The translations under genes and the position numbers were made by a program. Shown in pieces: positions 18,215 to 26,250 of a stretch of 64,000 nt of DNA. Numbering within the stretch: the stretch's first letter is position 1; each line of letters opens with the position of its first letter. The notes below the pieces were generated by a model that was given only the letters and a program-made list of their open reading frames with translations, was not told the DNA's origin and did no database searches. The stretch comes from Paraburkholderia adhaesiva (GTDB taxonomy: Bacteria > Pseudomonadota > Gammaproteobacteria > Burkholderiales > Burkholderiaceae): the NCBI RefSeq assembly GCF_021390575.1, contig NZ_JAJEJQ010000005.1:124001-188000 (forward strand). Direction: 5' to 3'.

Positions 18215-18225
18215 GATATATCACC
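18215..18225 (+). promoter_or_regulatory. Candidate phage promoter motif GATATATCACC
   Basis: One of five matches to the word ATATCACC/T found in intergenic leaders of phage operons in this window. It lies 53 bases before the ATG at 18278 in a divergent spacer. The reverse strand reads GATATATCGCC, so the site may drive both directions. See the finding on the shared motif. Confidence 0.55.
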
Positions 18226-18277
18226 TCTTCGAAGTCACCGAAGACTTCACCAACTTCACTTCATAAGGATGAAAGGG

Positions 18278-18655
18278 ATGAACGGCACCAGCGAACGTAA
18301 AGAGATCAATGACACGCTCGATGACTTCTTTGCGGCCTGCGTCACCTGGTTCGGGAGCCTGACCGATGAGATCGAAGTCGATACTTCGCTCACATTCAGG
18401 CAGATCTATCTGGGAGATTTCAAGATTGTCCAGCTACGTTGCGCAAACGAGGGGAACCGCGGCGCCATGTCCGGCGAGATCTATCGCGTGTTTGATCGCG
18501 CAGGCAAGCCGGTCGACAAGGTAAAGCTGTCCTACGGTGAGCAGCACATGTGGTTCAAGCGGCTTGTTGTCGAGGAGGGTCTTCCGGCTCATACGGTCAT
18601 GCATCTGCTCGACGACCAGAGCCGCGAATTCTTCTGGCGTGAGCGCATGGAGTAA
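18278..18655 (+). CDS. Small phage protein, unknown
   Basis: A 125-residue acidic protein from the ATG at 18278, which has AAGGATGAAAGGG upstream; an ATG at 18269 in the same frame is too close to its own AAGG. No known motif. It is the first gene after the candidate promoter and begins the long plus-strand unit that contains the tandem paralogs and phuZ, so it may be expressed early and strongly (inference). Confidence 0.5.
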   Translation: MNGTSERKEINDTLDDFFAACVTWFGSLTDEIEVDTSLTFRQIYLGDFKIVQLRCANEGNRGAMSGEIYRVFDRAGKPVDKVKLSYGEQHMWFKRLVVEEGLPAHTVMHLLDDQSREFFWRERME

Positions 18656-18680
18656 GCCGACCCGGCATTGGAGATGCGAA

Positions 18681-19097
18681 ATGAACTACCACGGCACTGC
18701 ACGTACGAACTACGTGAGTATCAATGACATCGACGGCCTTCGCGCAGCCATCGCGTCTTTCAACCTCGAGGTACACGAGCATCCCGAGTTCGCCGGCACC
18801 TATGCCTTCTTCGTCAGCAATGGCCTCGGCTGGCCGGACCACCACGTTGACGACAAAGGTAACGACATCGGACTGAACGTCTGCAAGGTAATCATGCCGT
18901 TCGTGCATGACGGCGAAGTTCTCGTCCTCATGGATTCTGGCAATCAGGGTCACCACTACGTCTGTGGTCGCGCCGAAGCCTGGCGTCGACATGCCGACCA
19001 GACCGAATCGGTCGCGATCTGCCTCCACTCCATCTACGCCATTGCTGCTGACCGGTTCGCAGTGCCGGTCGGTCACATTAGCCAAGCGCTCCACTGA
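18681..19097 (+). CDS. Tandem paralog A, 138-residue phage protein
   Basis: Begins MNYHGTARTNYVSINDIDGL and is the same length as the next gene, to which it is similar throughout (shared TG/TARTNYV start, AFF segment, GWP, VIMPFV..GEVLV, and the VCLHSIY-type end). The fold is unknown; alternating strands and the conserved GEVLV and HSIY positions suggest a small alpha/beta domain. A GGAG site precedes the ATG. The pair sits just before phuZ, so a link to early takeover or DNA organisation is possible but untested. Confidence 0.6.
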   Translation: MNYHGTARTNYVSINDIDGLRAAIASFNLEVHEHPEFAGTYAFFVSNGLGWPDHHVDDKGNDIGLNVCKVIMPFVHDGEVLVLMDSGNQGHHYVCGRAEAWRRHADQTESVAICLHSIYAIAADRFAVPVGHISQALH

Positions 19098-19148
19098 ACC
19101 GGCGGTATCACGTCTCTCACACCGCGCACTCAATTTCGGACGTTACAA

Positions 19149-19565
19149 ATGGACTATACCGGCACCGGACGTACCAACTACGTGACCGTCATCGACGTCG
19201 ACGGTCTGCTCAAGGCAATCGAACCTTTCAACATCACCTTCCGTGAGCACAGCGAGCGCAAGGGCACGTATGCCTTCTTCGATAGCCGTGATCAGGGTTG
19301 GCCTGCCCACGGGCTTGACGGTGAAGGCAAGGATATCGACCTCGATATCGGTCAGACGATCATGCCCTTCGTCGCCGAGGGCGAAGTGCTCGTCATGATG
19401 GATTGCGGCAGCGAAGGCGATCGCTATGTCGGCGGCTGGGCCCAGGCGTGGTTACGCCGCGGGGACTCCTCGGACATGGTCACCGTAGGCCTGCATTCGA
19501 TCTACGACCTCGCCTCGCAGAAGTTTGGTGTAGCCGTCGACCAGATCGGCCGCGCCGAGTATTGA
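19149..19565 (+). CDS. Tandem paralog B, 138-residue phage protein
   Basis: Begins MDYTGTGRTNYVTVIDVDGL and aligns by eye without gaps to the upstream 138-residue gene; conserved blocks include GTYAFF, GWP, TIMPFV.EGEVLV.MD.G and LHSIYDLA. Divergence is roughly half of residues, so the duplication is old and both copies appear to be kept by selection. It is more acidic than its partner (DGEGKDIDLDIG). A 51-base spacer separates the copies. Function unknown. Confidence 0.6.
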   Translation: MDYTGTGRTNYVTVIDVDGLLKAIEPFNITFREHSERKGTYAFFDSRDQGWPAHGLDGEGKDIDLDIGQTIMPFVAEGEVLVMMDCGSEGDRYVGGWAQAWLRRGDSSDMVTVGLHSIYDLASQKFGVAVDQIGRAEY

Positions 19566-19697
19566 AACTCAATCCCCTGTCCTCGCAGATATCGCACATC
19601 ACTATCCGCCGTTTCACGGCGGCTACCCCCTGTGTCTTTTCGGGCCCGGCAAGTCAGTTGCCTGGCTCATTTCCAATCCCAATTGAGGTACAAAAGC

Positions 19698-20717
19698 ATG
19701 GATATGCAAGAACGCCCGCGCGGCAAGGTTCGACTTTTCAGCTGCGGCGGTGGCGGCATAAACATCGGAAACAAGGTCGATAGCTACGCCAACGCGAACA
19801 ACAATAGCGACCGGTTCGCGCAGCTTGACGTCGTATATATTGACACCTCGCGGGCCAACCTGCGCTCCGACATCGATCCCGAGAGCTTCTTTCTCGTCAC
19901 CCGCCCAGGTGCCGTCGAAGGATCAGGTCAGGAGCGCCCCGAAAATTTCGGCACCATCAGCGAGCGCGTGCGCGACATCCTGCAGAAGTTCAAGCCCGCG
20001 GATCTGAACATCGTGCTCTCCACGGGGGGCGGCGGCTCTGGATCGGTGATTGCCCCGTCGATCGTCTCGGAGTTGCTCGCGCGCGACTGCTCGACCATCG
20101 TGATCTGCGTGGGCGACGACAGCACGAGGAAATTTGCCCAGAACACCCTCAACACGCTCAAGTCATACGACCGCGTCGCCACCGTTGCGCGCGAACAACC
20201 GATCAACCTCGTCTATCTGCAAAACAGCGCGGAAATGACACGCACGCAGATCGACAAACGTATCCAGCATGTCGTCGCTGCCTTGTGCATGCTCTTCTCG
20301 GCGCGCAACCGCGAGCTCGACGCCAAGGACCTCGAGCACTGGCTGCGCTACCCAAAAGTGACGAAGTACAAGCCCGCCCTCGCCTCACTAACGCTCATCG
20401 GCGACCTAGGCCAGGCGAGTCTGGACGAGCTCGGCAACCTCATTAGCATCGCCACGCTCACCCAGGCCGACCATGACCCGGCGCTGCCGGTACGCACCGA
20501 AGTGCAGTACGTCGGTTATCTGGAGGGGGCGCTACCCGAGAAGCTCAATCTCAAGGCACCGTACCACTATGTCATTTCGGACGGCGTGCTGCCCCATGTC
20601 GCCGCGCAACTGGAGCTGGTACTGCAGGAAATGCAGGAGCAAAGCGATGCCCGCACTCCCGCTCATGCAATCAGCTCGTCGTGGGACGTGAGCGCGAATA
20701 ACGGCGTCGTGGTGTAA
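19698..20717 (+). CDS. phuZ: PhuZ-like phage tubulin/FtsZ GTPase
   Basis: A 339-residue protein from the ATG at 19698. The N-terminal nucleotide-binding strand-loop is LFSCGGGGINIGNKV, followed by LDVVYIDTS, and the tubulin signature loop is STGGGGSGSVIAP (about 107-119), replacing the GGGTGS of FtsZ. The later TIVICVGDDST..FAQNTLNTLKS block matches the sheet and helix after the T4 loop. Phage tubulins of this type form filaments that centre the phage nucleus and move capsids in phiKZ-like infections. The C-terminus lacks the strongly acidic tail of known PhuZ, ending in SWDVSANNGVVV. A plasmid TubZ is the main alternative, but the phage neighbourhood favours PhuZ. Confidence 0.8.
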   Translation: MDMQERPRGKVRLFSCGGGGINIGNKVDSYANANNNSDRFAQLDVVYIDTSRANLRSDIDPESFFLVTRPGAVEGSGQERPENFGTISERVRDILQKFKPADLNIVLSTGGGGSGSVIAPSIVSELLARDCSTIVICVGDDSTRKFAQNTLNTLKSYDRVATVAREQPINLVYLQNSAEMTRTQIDKRIQHVVAALCMLFSARNRELDAKDLEHWLRYPKVTKYKPALASLTLIGDLGQASLDELGNLISIATLTQADHDPALPVRTEVQYVGYLEGALPEKLNLKAPYHYVISDGVLPHVAAQLELVLQEMQEQSDARTPAHAISSSWDVSANNGVVV

Positions 20718-20747
20718 GTACTGTAACCACCGACACCACAGTTTTCC

Positions 20748-20781
20748 CGCATGGGGTACGGGTAACCGCCAACCCCATGCG
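20748..20781 (+). terminator. 10-bp inverted repeat after phuZ
   Basis: CGCATGGGGT and ACCCCATGCG are separated by 14 bases that contain a smaller GGTAACC palindrome. The structure lies about 30 bases after the phuZ stop; no T-run follows, so it may be an mRNA end or an operator for the gene at 20846. Confidence 0.45.
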
Positions 20782-20845
20782 TGCCACATGTAGCACCCGC
20801 ACCAACGCACACCCTCCCGAACTATCACACAAGGAACGAAACCTC

Positions 20846-21139
20846 ATGTTTGCCCGAATGATGACGAGTGACACCCAGGGAATCCGGAATGCGAGTCTGC
20901 CCGGTGAAATGGTGGAAGGCGAACGCATCTCGCTTTTCTACGACGATGACGGACGGCCGTTCATGAAGGTCTGGCAGTCCGGATACACCAGCAAGATACC
21001 TGTCTACGGCGATGTCTACGTCATGAATGCAGCCGGCGCCAATCTCTGGACATTTCGCCCGCCGCTGAATTTTGTCGGGCGAAATGCCGACGGCTGGAAA
21101 ACCGTAAAGGTGAGTCCGGGCGCAGCAAAGTCCGGGTGA
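20846..21139 (+). CDS. Small phage protein, unknown
   Basis: A 97-residue protein from the ATG at 20846 preceded by AAGGAACG; the frame is open upstream to 20777 but without a ribosome site. It starts MFARMMTSDTQGIRNASLPG and is beta-rich, with no recognised motif. It lies between phuZ and a histidine phosphatase gene, with 19 bases to the latter. Confidence 0.45.
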   Translation: MFARMMTSDTQGIRNASLPGEMVEGERISLFYDDDGRPFMKVWQSGYTSKIPVYGDVYVMNAAGANLWTFRPPLNFVGRNADGWKTVKVSPGAAKSG

Positions 21140-21158
21140 CAACCTCCGAGGTGCGAGC

Positions 21159-21653
21159 ATGCATGACTATCCACGGAAAATCATCGTATTCCGGCACGCC
21201 GAAGAACCCGCTCATGAAAACGATCAACGGCTTTCTCCGATTGGCCGGGGGCGTGCGGGGTATCTGGCCACCTACATCCCCCGCAATTTCGGCAAGCCGG
21301 ATTACATCTTCGCCTGCAAGCCGACACGGCAAGGTTTGCACCCGCTCCTCACGGTTCTGCCACTTTTCGAAAGCCTTGAAGGCGTTCCCCTAAACGTCTT
21401 CTGCCCGCACGATTTTCACGCTTTGATCGCGCGCTCCATCATCCACGGATCCGGGATGCCCTCCGGGAAGTATGCCGGCAGGAATATCGTGATTTGCTGG
21501 CACCACAGCAAAATTCCCGCTCTCCTGGCGTCGCTCGGCGCGGAACCAGGAAAGTATCCGGATCCATGGCCCGATGACGATTTCGGCAGCGTGTACGTGC
21601 TTGCGCGCGATAACGACAGGGTCATTACGACCCGGTACGAGATGATGTTCTAG
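21159..21653 (+). CDS. Histidine phosphatase superfamily protein
   Basis: A 164-residue protein with the phosphatase signature near the N-terminus: IIVFRHAEEP (about 8-17; the histidine is the phosphate acceptor) followed by RLSPIGRGRAGYLATYI, the usual helix. A second histidine appears in ICWHHSKIPALLASL (about 115), where the family has its general acid/base region. Relatives act on phospho-sugars, phosphoproteins or nucleotides; the substrate here cannot be told. It is uncommon cargo for a phage and might act on a signalling nucleotide in the infected or lysogenic cell (inference). Confidence 0.75.
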   Translation: MHDYPRKIIVFRHAEEPAHENDQRLSPIGRGRAGYLATYIPRNFGKPDYIFACKPTRQGLHPLLTVLPLFESLEGVPLNVFCPHDFHALIARSIIHGSGMPSGKYAGRNIVICWHHSKIPALLASLGAEPGKYPDPWPDDDFGSVYVLARDNDRVITTRYEMMF

Positions 21654-21793
21654 CGATGCCAGGCGATGCGCGACCGGTTATTACGTTGCGCATCGCTTTC
21701 GCGCCGTCCATCATGAATAGGGTGGATGCGATCTTCACGCGGCAGTCTTTTAATACCAGCAGTCGCCATCTTTTGCGCAGGGAGCCCATCACC

Positions 21794-22252
21794 ATGTTTC
21801 ACCAGGCCACGCTCATTCAGGACGTGACCCCGTACCGGCACAGTCTTGTGCCATGGCTGGGTGACCTGGTCGCCCAGCATGCCCACACCGGCTGTGTCGA
21901 GGAAGATGTGCTCCGATGGGTGATTGCCCACCAGATTGAGGAGTGCAACTGCGTTGTCATCGCCAACCATCGTCGTAACTATCGCAACTATTCGGAACTT
22001 CACGACCGGCTCAGGCACGCACTGCCCTTTTCGCTCGAGCGGCTCACCCGTGAACTGATCAAGGTGCCTGACATATACGGCGACCAGACGCTTACGCTCA
22101 GACTCACACGACGCGACCTGTACCTGCACTACCACCTCGACACTCCACCCGTCTTTCACCATCATGAATGCAAGAATCGAGTATCCGGTCATCCGGTCAC
22201 TGGTGATCGATCCCCTACCAACCGCATTTGTTATCGAGAGAATTCTCGGTGA
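21794..22252 (+). CDS. Small-protein array member 1, unknown
   Basis: A 152-residue protein from the ATG at 21794 (MFHQATLIQDVTPYRHSL), preceded by GCAGGGAGCCC. The frame is open to 21656 without a good start. Toward the end it has RRDLYLHYHLDT, which matches the D-hydrophobic-aromatic/His motif seen in other members of this array. The 3' end overlaps the next gene by 89 bases, a long overlap that suggests compact early-phage organisation. Confidence 0.5.
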   Translation: MFHQATLIQDVTPYRHSLVPWLGDLVAQHAHTGCVEEDVLRWVIAHQIEECNCVVIANHRRNYRNYSELHDRLRHALPFSLERLTRELIKVPDIYGDQTLTLRLTRRDLYLHYHLDTPPVFHHHECKNRVSGHPVTGDRSPTNRICYRENSR

Positions 22253-22829
22253 GTATCTGATTCCTCCCCCGGACGGGATCTACACGCTCGGCCATGCCGT
22301 GCCCGTCATGCGGCCCGATCGATCGTATTACCAACAGCGCATGGATGCGCAAGGGGGACTGCAACGTTTCGTCGTTACGCGTATCGAGGATATCCAGCCG
22401 GGTGCACCAGTCATCGACACTGAAGGCGAGGTCGCTGTCACCGTCAGCCAGATTCCGTTCCTTTCACACGTTTCACCGTATCCCGTACGCGCCATCGAGA
22501 TCATCGAGCGCACCCTCAGCGAGGTGCTCAGGCACTACGGTGATCCGGCTGACCGGCGCCATAACACCGACCCCTGCACCCTCTACCTGGATCTCGTGCG
22601 TCCGCAATGGCGCCAGGCGCTCGAGATCGTCGATCAGGTCCTGCTACTCGTAAGCGACCTCAGAAGTCAGGTCAAGGAATTTGCCGGGCACGACAGGTGG
22701 ATCATCCATTTTCTCAGACGCCAGCGCACTACCATGATCATTGAACAATCTATCGACTGGCGCATCGTGCAGTACTACAGGCTCAGTGACGCGCTGCGCG
22801 AACAGACTTCGGAGCAGCCAGATGGGTAA
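22164..22829 (+). CDS. Small-protein array member 2, unknown
   Basis: A 221-residue protein starting MNARIEYPVIRSLVIDPLPTA. The N-terminal VIDPLP..FVIERIL segment resembles the N-termini of members 4 and 6 (V-L-D/E-T-R-P type). The C-terminal half is helical and charged. It overlaps member 3 by eight bases. No catalytic motif is recognised. Confidence 0.5.
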   Translation: MNARIEYPVIRSLVIDPLPTAFVIERILGEYLIPPPDGIYTLGHAVPVMRPDRSYYQQRMDAQGGLQRFVVTRIEDIQPGAPVIDTEGEVAVTVSQIPFLSHVSPYPVRAIEIIERTLSEVLRHYGDPADRRHNTDPCTLYLDLVRPQWRQALEIVDQVLLLVSDLRSQVKEFAGHDRWIIHFLRRQRTTMIIEQSIDWRIVQYYRLSDALREQTSEQPDG

Positions 22830-23337
22830 GACAACCGGACAACCCGCTTCCACGAACCCGGCGGTGTCCCGCGTCACAACGCTGATCTCGTTCGCGAGTA
22901 TCGTCACCCTGCTACGCCACCGGATCATCGGGTGCCTGTCGAGCGACGAATATCAGGCCGGTGACGAATCTGGCTGGGCGTTCGAGAACATCCGATATCT
23001 TCCGGATGGGCAAATCGATGTGTCGGATTACCTCGCGGTGCTGCTCACCGAGGTCCTGACCGGCGGGCGCAGCTACATGAGACATCCCCGTCCACAGATC
23101 GAGAGCCTCGCGATGCTGCGTCAGATGGGACTTGATGAAGAATGCGCGCGGGCGCTCAACCACGAAATGTTTTCGGCAGCGCTGGACCTGATACTCGAGC
23201 ACCTGCCGCAATCTGCCTTCAACGACCGCGGTGAATTCGATTTCCTGCTGAGTCAGTTTGATCTTATCGCGATGAGGACCACAAACAGGACGATAACCGG
23301 ATTGCGGCCCGCCGCCGCCGCGAGGTCGATGCCATGA
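22822..23337 (+). CDS. Small-protein array member 3, unknown
   Basis: A 171-residue protein from the ATG at 22822, which has GGAG at a good distance inside the end of member 2. It contains a polar start, a helical middle (SYLAVLLTEVLTGGRSYM-like) and ends with FDFLLSQFDLIAMR, comparable to the array's C-terminal motif. It overlaps member 4 by four bases (ATGA). Confidence 0.5.
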   Translation: MGKTTGQPASTNPAVSRVTTLISFASIVTLLRHRIIGCLSSDEYQAGDESGWAFENIRYLPDGQIDVSDYLAVLLTEVLTGGRSYMRHPRPQIESLAMLRQMGLDEECARALNHEMFSAALDLILEHLPQSAFNDRGEFDFLLSQFDLIAMRTTNRTITGLRPAAAARSMP

Positions 23338-23777
23338 AAGCAATCGTTCTCGATACACGCCCAATCGTCAACGAGTATCGCGAGTATGAGCCGTTCTTCG
23401 TGTTCTATGAGCATGGCATCCGGGACCTCCTCAAGGAAGCGGTGCTCATCCATTCAACGAACAGTCCATTCTCTCTCGCCTGTCATCCGAAGGGCCTGGT
23501 CGGAAAGGTCGAAGCGGATTTCGACTACGCCCTGGACTGTTATCGCGACTCATGCGATGAAGAGGAATTCATGCCCCTGTTCGACGAACGGTTCGTGTTC
23601 AGCAATCTCGATGTGATCCGTTTCGCCGCGCAGTCCATGGAGGATGCGGTTGAACGGCTTTTCCGCCTGCATCTGCCCACGCGCTTTTTTGAAATCGCAG
23701 ACGACCATCAGGGTCAGGCATTCCGCCCGCGCTGGGTTGGATCCGACCTCCTCGTTCATGTGCGTCTTCTAAGCTAG
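23334..23777 (+). CDS. Small-protein array member 4, unknown
   Basis: A 147-residue protein starting MKAIVLDTRPIVNEYREYEP. The block IVLDTRPIV and the C-terminal GSDLLVHVRLL are shared in form with members 6 and 7 (VILETRPLL; GDDIVLFHC). It is acidic and helical in between. Start and stop are clear: ATGA overlap upstream, 14 bases to member 5. Confidence 0.5.
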   Translation: MKAIVLDTRPIVNEYREYEPFFVFYEHGIRDLLKEAVLIHSTNSPFSLACHPKGLVGKVEADFDYALDCYRDSCDEEEFMPLFDERFVFSNLDVIRFAAQSMEDAVERLFRLHLPTRFFEIADDHQGQAFRPRWVGSDLLVHVRLLS

Positions 23778-23791
23778 CCAGGGAGAATGGC

Positions 23792-24211
23792 ATGAATACC
23801 GTGCAGACGGCAGCCGAAACCGAACCAGGTGTCATCCCGCCGTATATGGTCATGGACGCGCCGGGGGAGCTCCGGGAACTCAGGGAGTGGGTGGAACATC
23901 CCTCGAAGCCTACGGCCGATATTGACGCGTTCTATACGCAGCTTTTTGAAAGCGTGAGCCTAGCGGGCTGTTCTGCCACCGACGATCTGAGGGAGTTCGC
24001 CAATGATGTCGGCTATGGCGATGCCCTCTATGGCCAGCATGAGCTTCTGCGCCACGAACAGCACCGGCTCGCGATGCTGGTCATGGAGGCAGGTTACGCA
24101 ATTACCCGGGAACTCAACCGGCGCTGTCTGTACGACAGCGAAGGAATGTTCCCTTACCACTTCAGGGCATGTGACGGCCATGGGCTACTCATTTTTGCAA
24201 ACTACGGGTGA
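23792..24211 (+). CDS. Small-protein array member 5, unknown
   Basis: A 139-residue protein preceded by CAGGGAGAATGGC. After a polar N-terminus it has a helical middle and ends with GHGLLIFANYG, again the D/G-hydrophobic pattern of the array. It overlaps member 6 by 32 bases. No known family recognised. Confidence 0.5.
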   Translation: MNTVQTAAETEPGVIPPYMVMDAPGELRELREWVEHPSKPTADIDAFYTQLFESVSLAGCSATDDLREFANDVGYGDALYGQHELLRHEQHRLAMLVMEAGYAITRELNRRCLYDSEGMFPYHFRACDGHGLLIFANYG

Positions 24212-24761
24212 TCCGGAAAGCGTGATTCTCGAAACACGCCCTCTTCTTGACGATCTCTTCACCCGCTATCCAGACCTCCAAGAAAACTATGACGAGTTCA
24301 TCGGTCGTATCATCGATTGCTTCGCGTACGAGGCGAGCGCTCGTGACAGACTCAGCGGTATGTGTGCGCAGATGGTGCGGGATGCCTTGCAGTTCATTCC
24401 ACGTGATGTGGAAGCGGGGGCTACGACGGCGCTGAACTGCGACAAGGACGCCGAGTGCAGGGCCCGCATCGAGGCCGTCACACGCAGGGCCAACGAAATG
24501 TACCGGGTCGGCATGCGACTCTACGAACTTGTCTGCGCGCTCGGACTTTACCGCGATGGCTACCTGCATTACCAGTTCGCTGACCTGCTAGGTCACGCCG
24601 TTATCCTGCAGCGCCTGATGGCGCCGCTGCTTGTCCTGCGTGGTCCCGTCGACTATCTCACCGACGAGGAGCTCTGGGCGTGGAGCGACACCATCCGGCG
24701 GCGTCACCGAAGTCCATCATGCAACGGCAACAACCCGACGCACAGCTTCCGTCGCGGATAG
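24180..24761 (+). CDS. Small-protein array member 6, unknown
   Basis: A 193-residue protein from the ATG at 24180; the frame is open further upstream inside member 5 but this start gives MGYSFLQTTGDPESVILETRPLL, aligning its VILETRPLLDDL with member 4. The middle is helical with paired cysteines; near residue 125 it has LYRDGYLHYQFADLLGHAV. It overlaps member 7 by 43 bases. Confidence 0.5.
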   Translation: MGYSFLQTTGDPESVILETRPLLDDLFTRYPDLQENYDEFIGRIIDCFAYEASARDRLSGMCAQMVRDALQFIPRDVEAGATTALNCDKDAECRARIEAVTRRANEMYRVGMRLYELVCALGLYRDGYLHYQFADLLGHAVILQRLMAPLLVLRGPVDYLTDEELWAWSDTIRRRHRSPSCNGNNPTHSFRRG

Positions 24762-25138
24762 TGCTGCCTACCGCAAATCTTATCCGTGATTTCCGCCACC
24801 AGCTAAAGGACATCAATCTTTCGAAGACCGGCCTTGAGGAGATTGTCCGGCAGGTTCTCGATGTATTCATGGAATGGGAAGGCGACGGCCAGACGCGTGC
24901 AACCCGGCTCGCCGCGCTTCCCGACATTCACCGCCTGACCCTTCCGGAACTCGAGGAAGATCCTGGCCACACCATCCACATCCGGCTTATCAACGCCACA
25001 CAATCCTTCGCCCATCAATTCTTTGAACGCCTGAAGACGTATGGCCTGTTTCATGCAGGCGACCCGCTCATTGATCTCGATTACGGGTTCGACTGTTTTC
25101 TTGGCGACGACATCGTTCTCTTTCATTGCCCGTACTGA
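24719..25138 (+). CDS. Small-protein array member 7, unknown
   Basis: A 139-residue protein from the ATG at 24719 (MQRQQPDAQLPSRIVLPTAN). IVLPTANLIRDF parallels IVLDTRPIV of member 4, and the C-terminus LDYGFDCFLGDDIVLFHCPY shows the array motif most clearly. A long helix (LKDINLSKTGLEEIVRQVLD) occupies the first half. It is the last of the overlapping set. Confidence 0.5.
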   Translation: MQRQQPDAQLPSRIVLPTANLIRDFRHQLKDINLSKTGLEEIVRQVLDVFMEWEGDGQTRATRLAALPDIHRLTLPELEEDPGHTIHIRLINATQSFAHQFFERLKTYGLFHAGDPLIDLDYGFDCFLGDDIVLFHCPY

Positions 25139-25155
25139 AATCGCGCGGGGGTGTC

Positions 25156-25563
25156 ATGTCGTATGACTACCAGATTGGACAGGTCCTCACTTTCGATGTC
25201 TATCCGGCTCCCGTACTCGGGAACAATTTCCAGAATGTCACCGTTCAGGGCATCCTGAACCAGGAAAGCGCCAACCAGGTCGTCGATACGGTGGGACTGC
25301 ATATCAAGGTCTGGCCCTGGCTTGAGCCACAGGGCACGCCCAACGATCCGTCCCAGTACAACTACATCAAGATCAAGACGCAGTCGGGGTCGGTGACGGC
25401 GCTTGGCATGCCATGGATTAACGAAAGCACCATCCAGGCCATCACGAGCCAGACCATCACGGCACTGATCAGCAACGTGACGGCGAGCGATATCCAGGGC
25501 GTGCAGAACGCGCTGATCAGCAACGGCTACACCGCAATCGACGTTTCTATCTCAAGCGCCTGA
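25156..25563 (+). CDS. Phage protein, unknown, beta-rich
   Basis: A 135-residue protein starting MSYDYQIGQVLTFDVYPAPV. It has a beta-rich first half and a Thr/Ser/Ile-rich helical end (NVTASDIQGVQNALISNGYTAIDV). The composition resembles structural proteins more than the preceding array. It ends the plus-strand unit; a terminator follows at once. Confidence 0.45.
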   Translation: MSYDYQIGQVLTFDVYPAPVLGNNFQNVTVQGILNQESANQVVDTVGLHIKVWPWLEPQGTPNDPSQYNYIKIKTQSGSVTALGMPWINESTIQAITSQTITALISNVTASDIQGVQNALISNGYTAIDVSISSA

Positions 25564-25599
25564 GCCGGATCACGCCACCGGCCCGAAGCTTCTTTTTTT
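25564..25599 (+). terminator. Rho-independent terminator after the array unit
   Basis: GCCGG/CCGGC and the self-complementary GAAGCTTC lead directly into seven T residues (25593-25599). It lies one base after the stop of the gene ending at 25563 and would end the 18.2-25.6 kb unit. Confidence 0.6.
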
Positions 25600-25941
25600 G
25601 GTCACTTTTTACAGGCATGCTCGATCCTGTGCAGGGTAACCGCTCATTCTATGAGCTGAATTCAACATGAAATTGCGGGTGGTAGAAAGGGCATCGGCAG
25701 TGTCCGGTTTGCCTGCCGGCCGACGCGGTGGAAACGTCGCGTCGAGGCAGGAACTTCAGCGGGGACTGGAGAAATGCCGCCGGAGACGACGAGTCACTGC
25801 GCCGGCAGTTGCCAGGGCGATCTTATCCTTGGGGTCGGCCGTGACGGGACCGGGCGTGATGGCGCCCGGCAGGCGGGTGGCGCGTTGTCTTCTCCAGCGT
25901 GGAGGTGGGCGCAGCTGACGCTGCGCCCACCTCCTTTTTTT
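25600..25941 (+). ncRNA. Candidate non-coding RNA ending in a strong terminator
   Basis: Between two plus-strand terminators lies a stretch with no convincing gene. It ends with a textbook terminator: GGAGGTGGGCGCAGC (25901-25915), loop TGAC, GCTGCGCCCACCTCC (25920-25934), then seven T. A frame of 83 codons (25667-25918) is Arg-rich, lacks a ribosome site and ends inside the terminator stem, so it is probably not translated. A dedicated terminator with nothing obvious to terminate suggests a small RNA. Confidence 0.4.
25901..25941 (+). terminator. Strong rho-independent terminator
   Basis: A perfect 15-bp GC-rich stem with a four-base loop (TGAC), followed by seven T residues. It is the strongest classical terminator in the window and would also insulate the cargo genes downstream from phage transcription. 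Confidence 0.85.
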
Positions 25942-26250
25942 CCCGCGGATTTTCAGAGAGACAGGTCGCGGACAGACTGTAGGCTGCCATGATCGGTCGT
26001 TCGACAGCTCCATGCAGATCGCCGACAATCGGAATGGTCACCTTCGATGAACGCGTTGATGTCATGTCGAACTAATCGCCGCTTCCGCAGCGAGTGAAAG
26101 TGCTCCCTCGACTGGAGCGGCCATCTCATGGCCAGGGCACCGCTATCGCCGCAGGTACCTGGGAAGCCGTTGCGAAACTGTGCTTGGGGTACCGACAGGC
26201 CCGCATTGGCGAAATATGCTGTGAAGAACATTCAACATCAGGGATCAAAC
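25942..26250. other. Spacer without recognised gene
   Basis: About 309 bases after the strong terminator. Open frames here overlap on both strands but none has a good ribosome site plus a plausible protein. It may hold the host-type promoter for the gene at 26251. Nothing else is seen. Confidence 0.3.

Noticed and set aside
19698..20717. Calling the tubulin a plasmid TubZ partition protein
   Set aside because: A type Ia ParAB set is already present and the gene sits in a phage operon, so PhuZ is favoured; not fully excluded.
25667..25918. 83-codon frame as a gene
   Set aside because: No ribosome site, Arg-rich, and its stop lies in a terminator stem.
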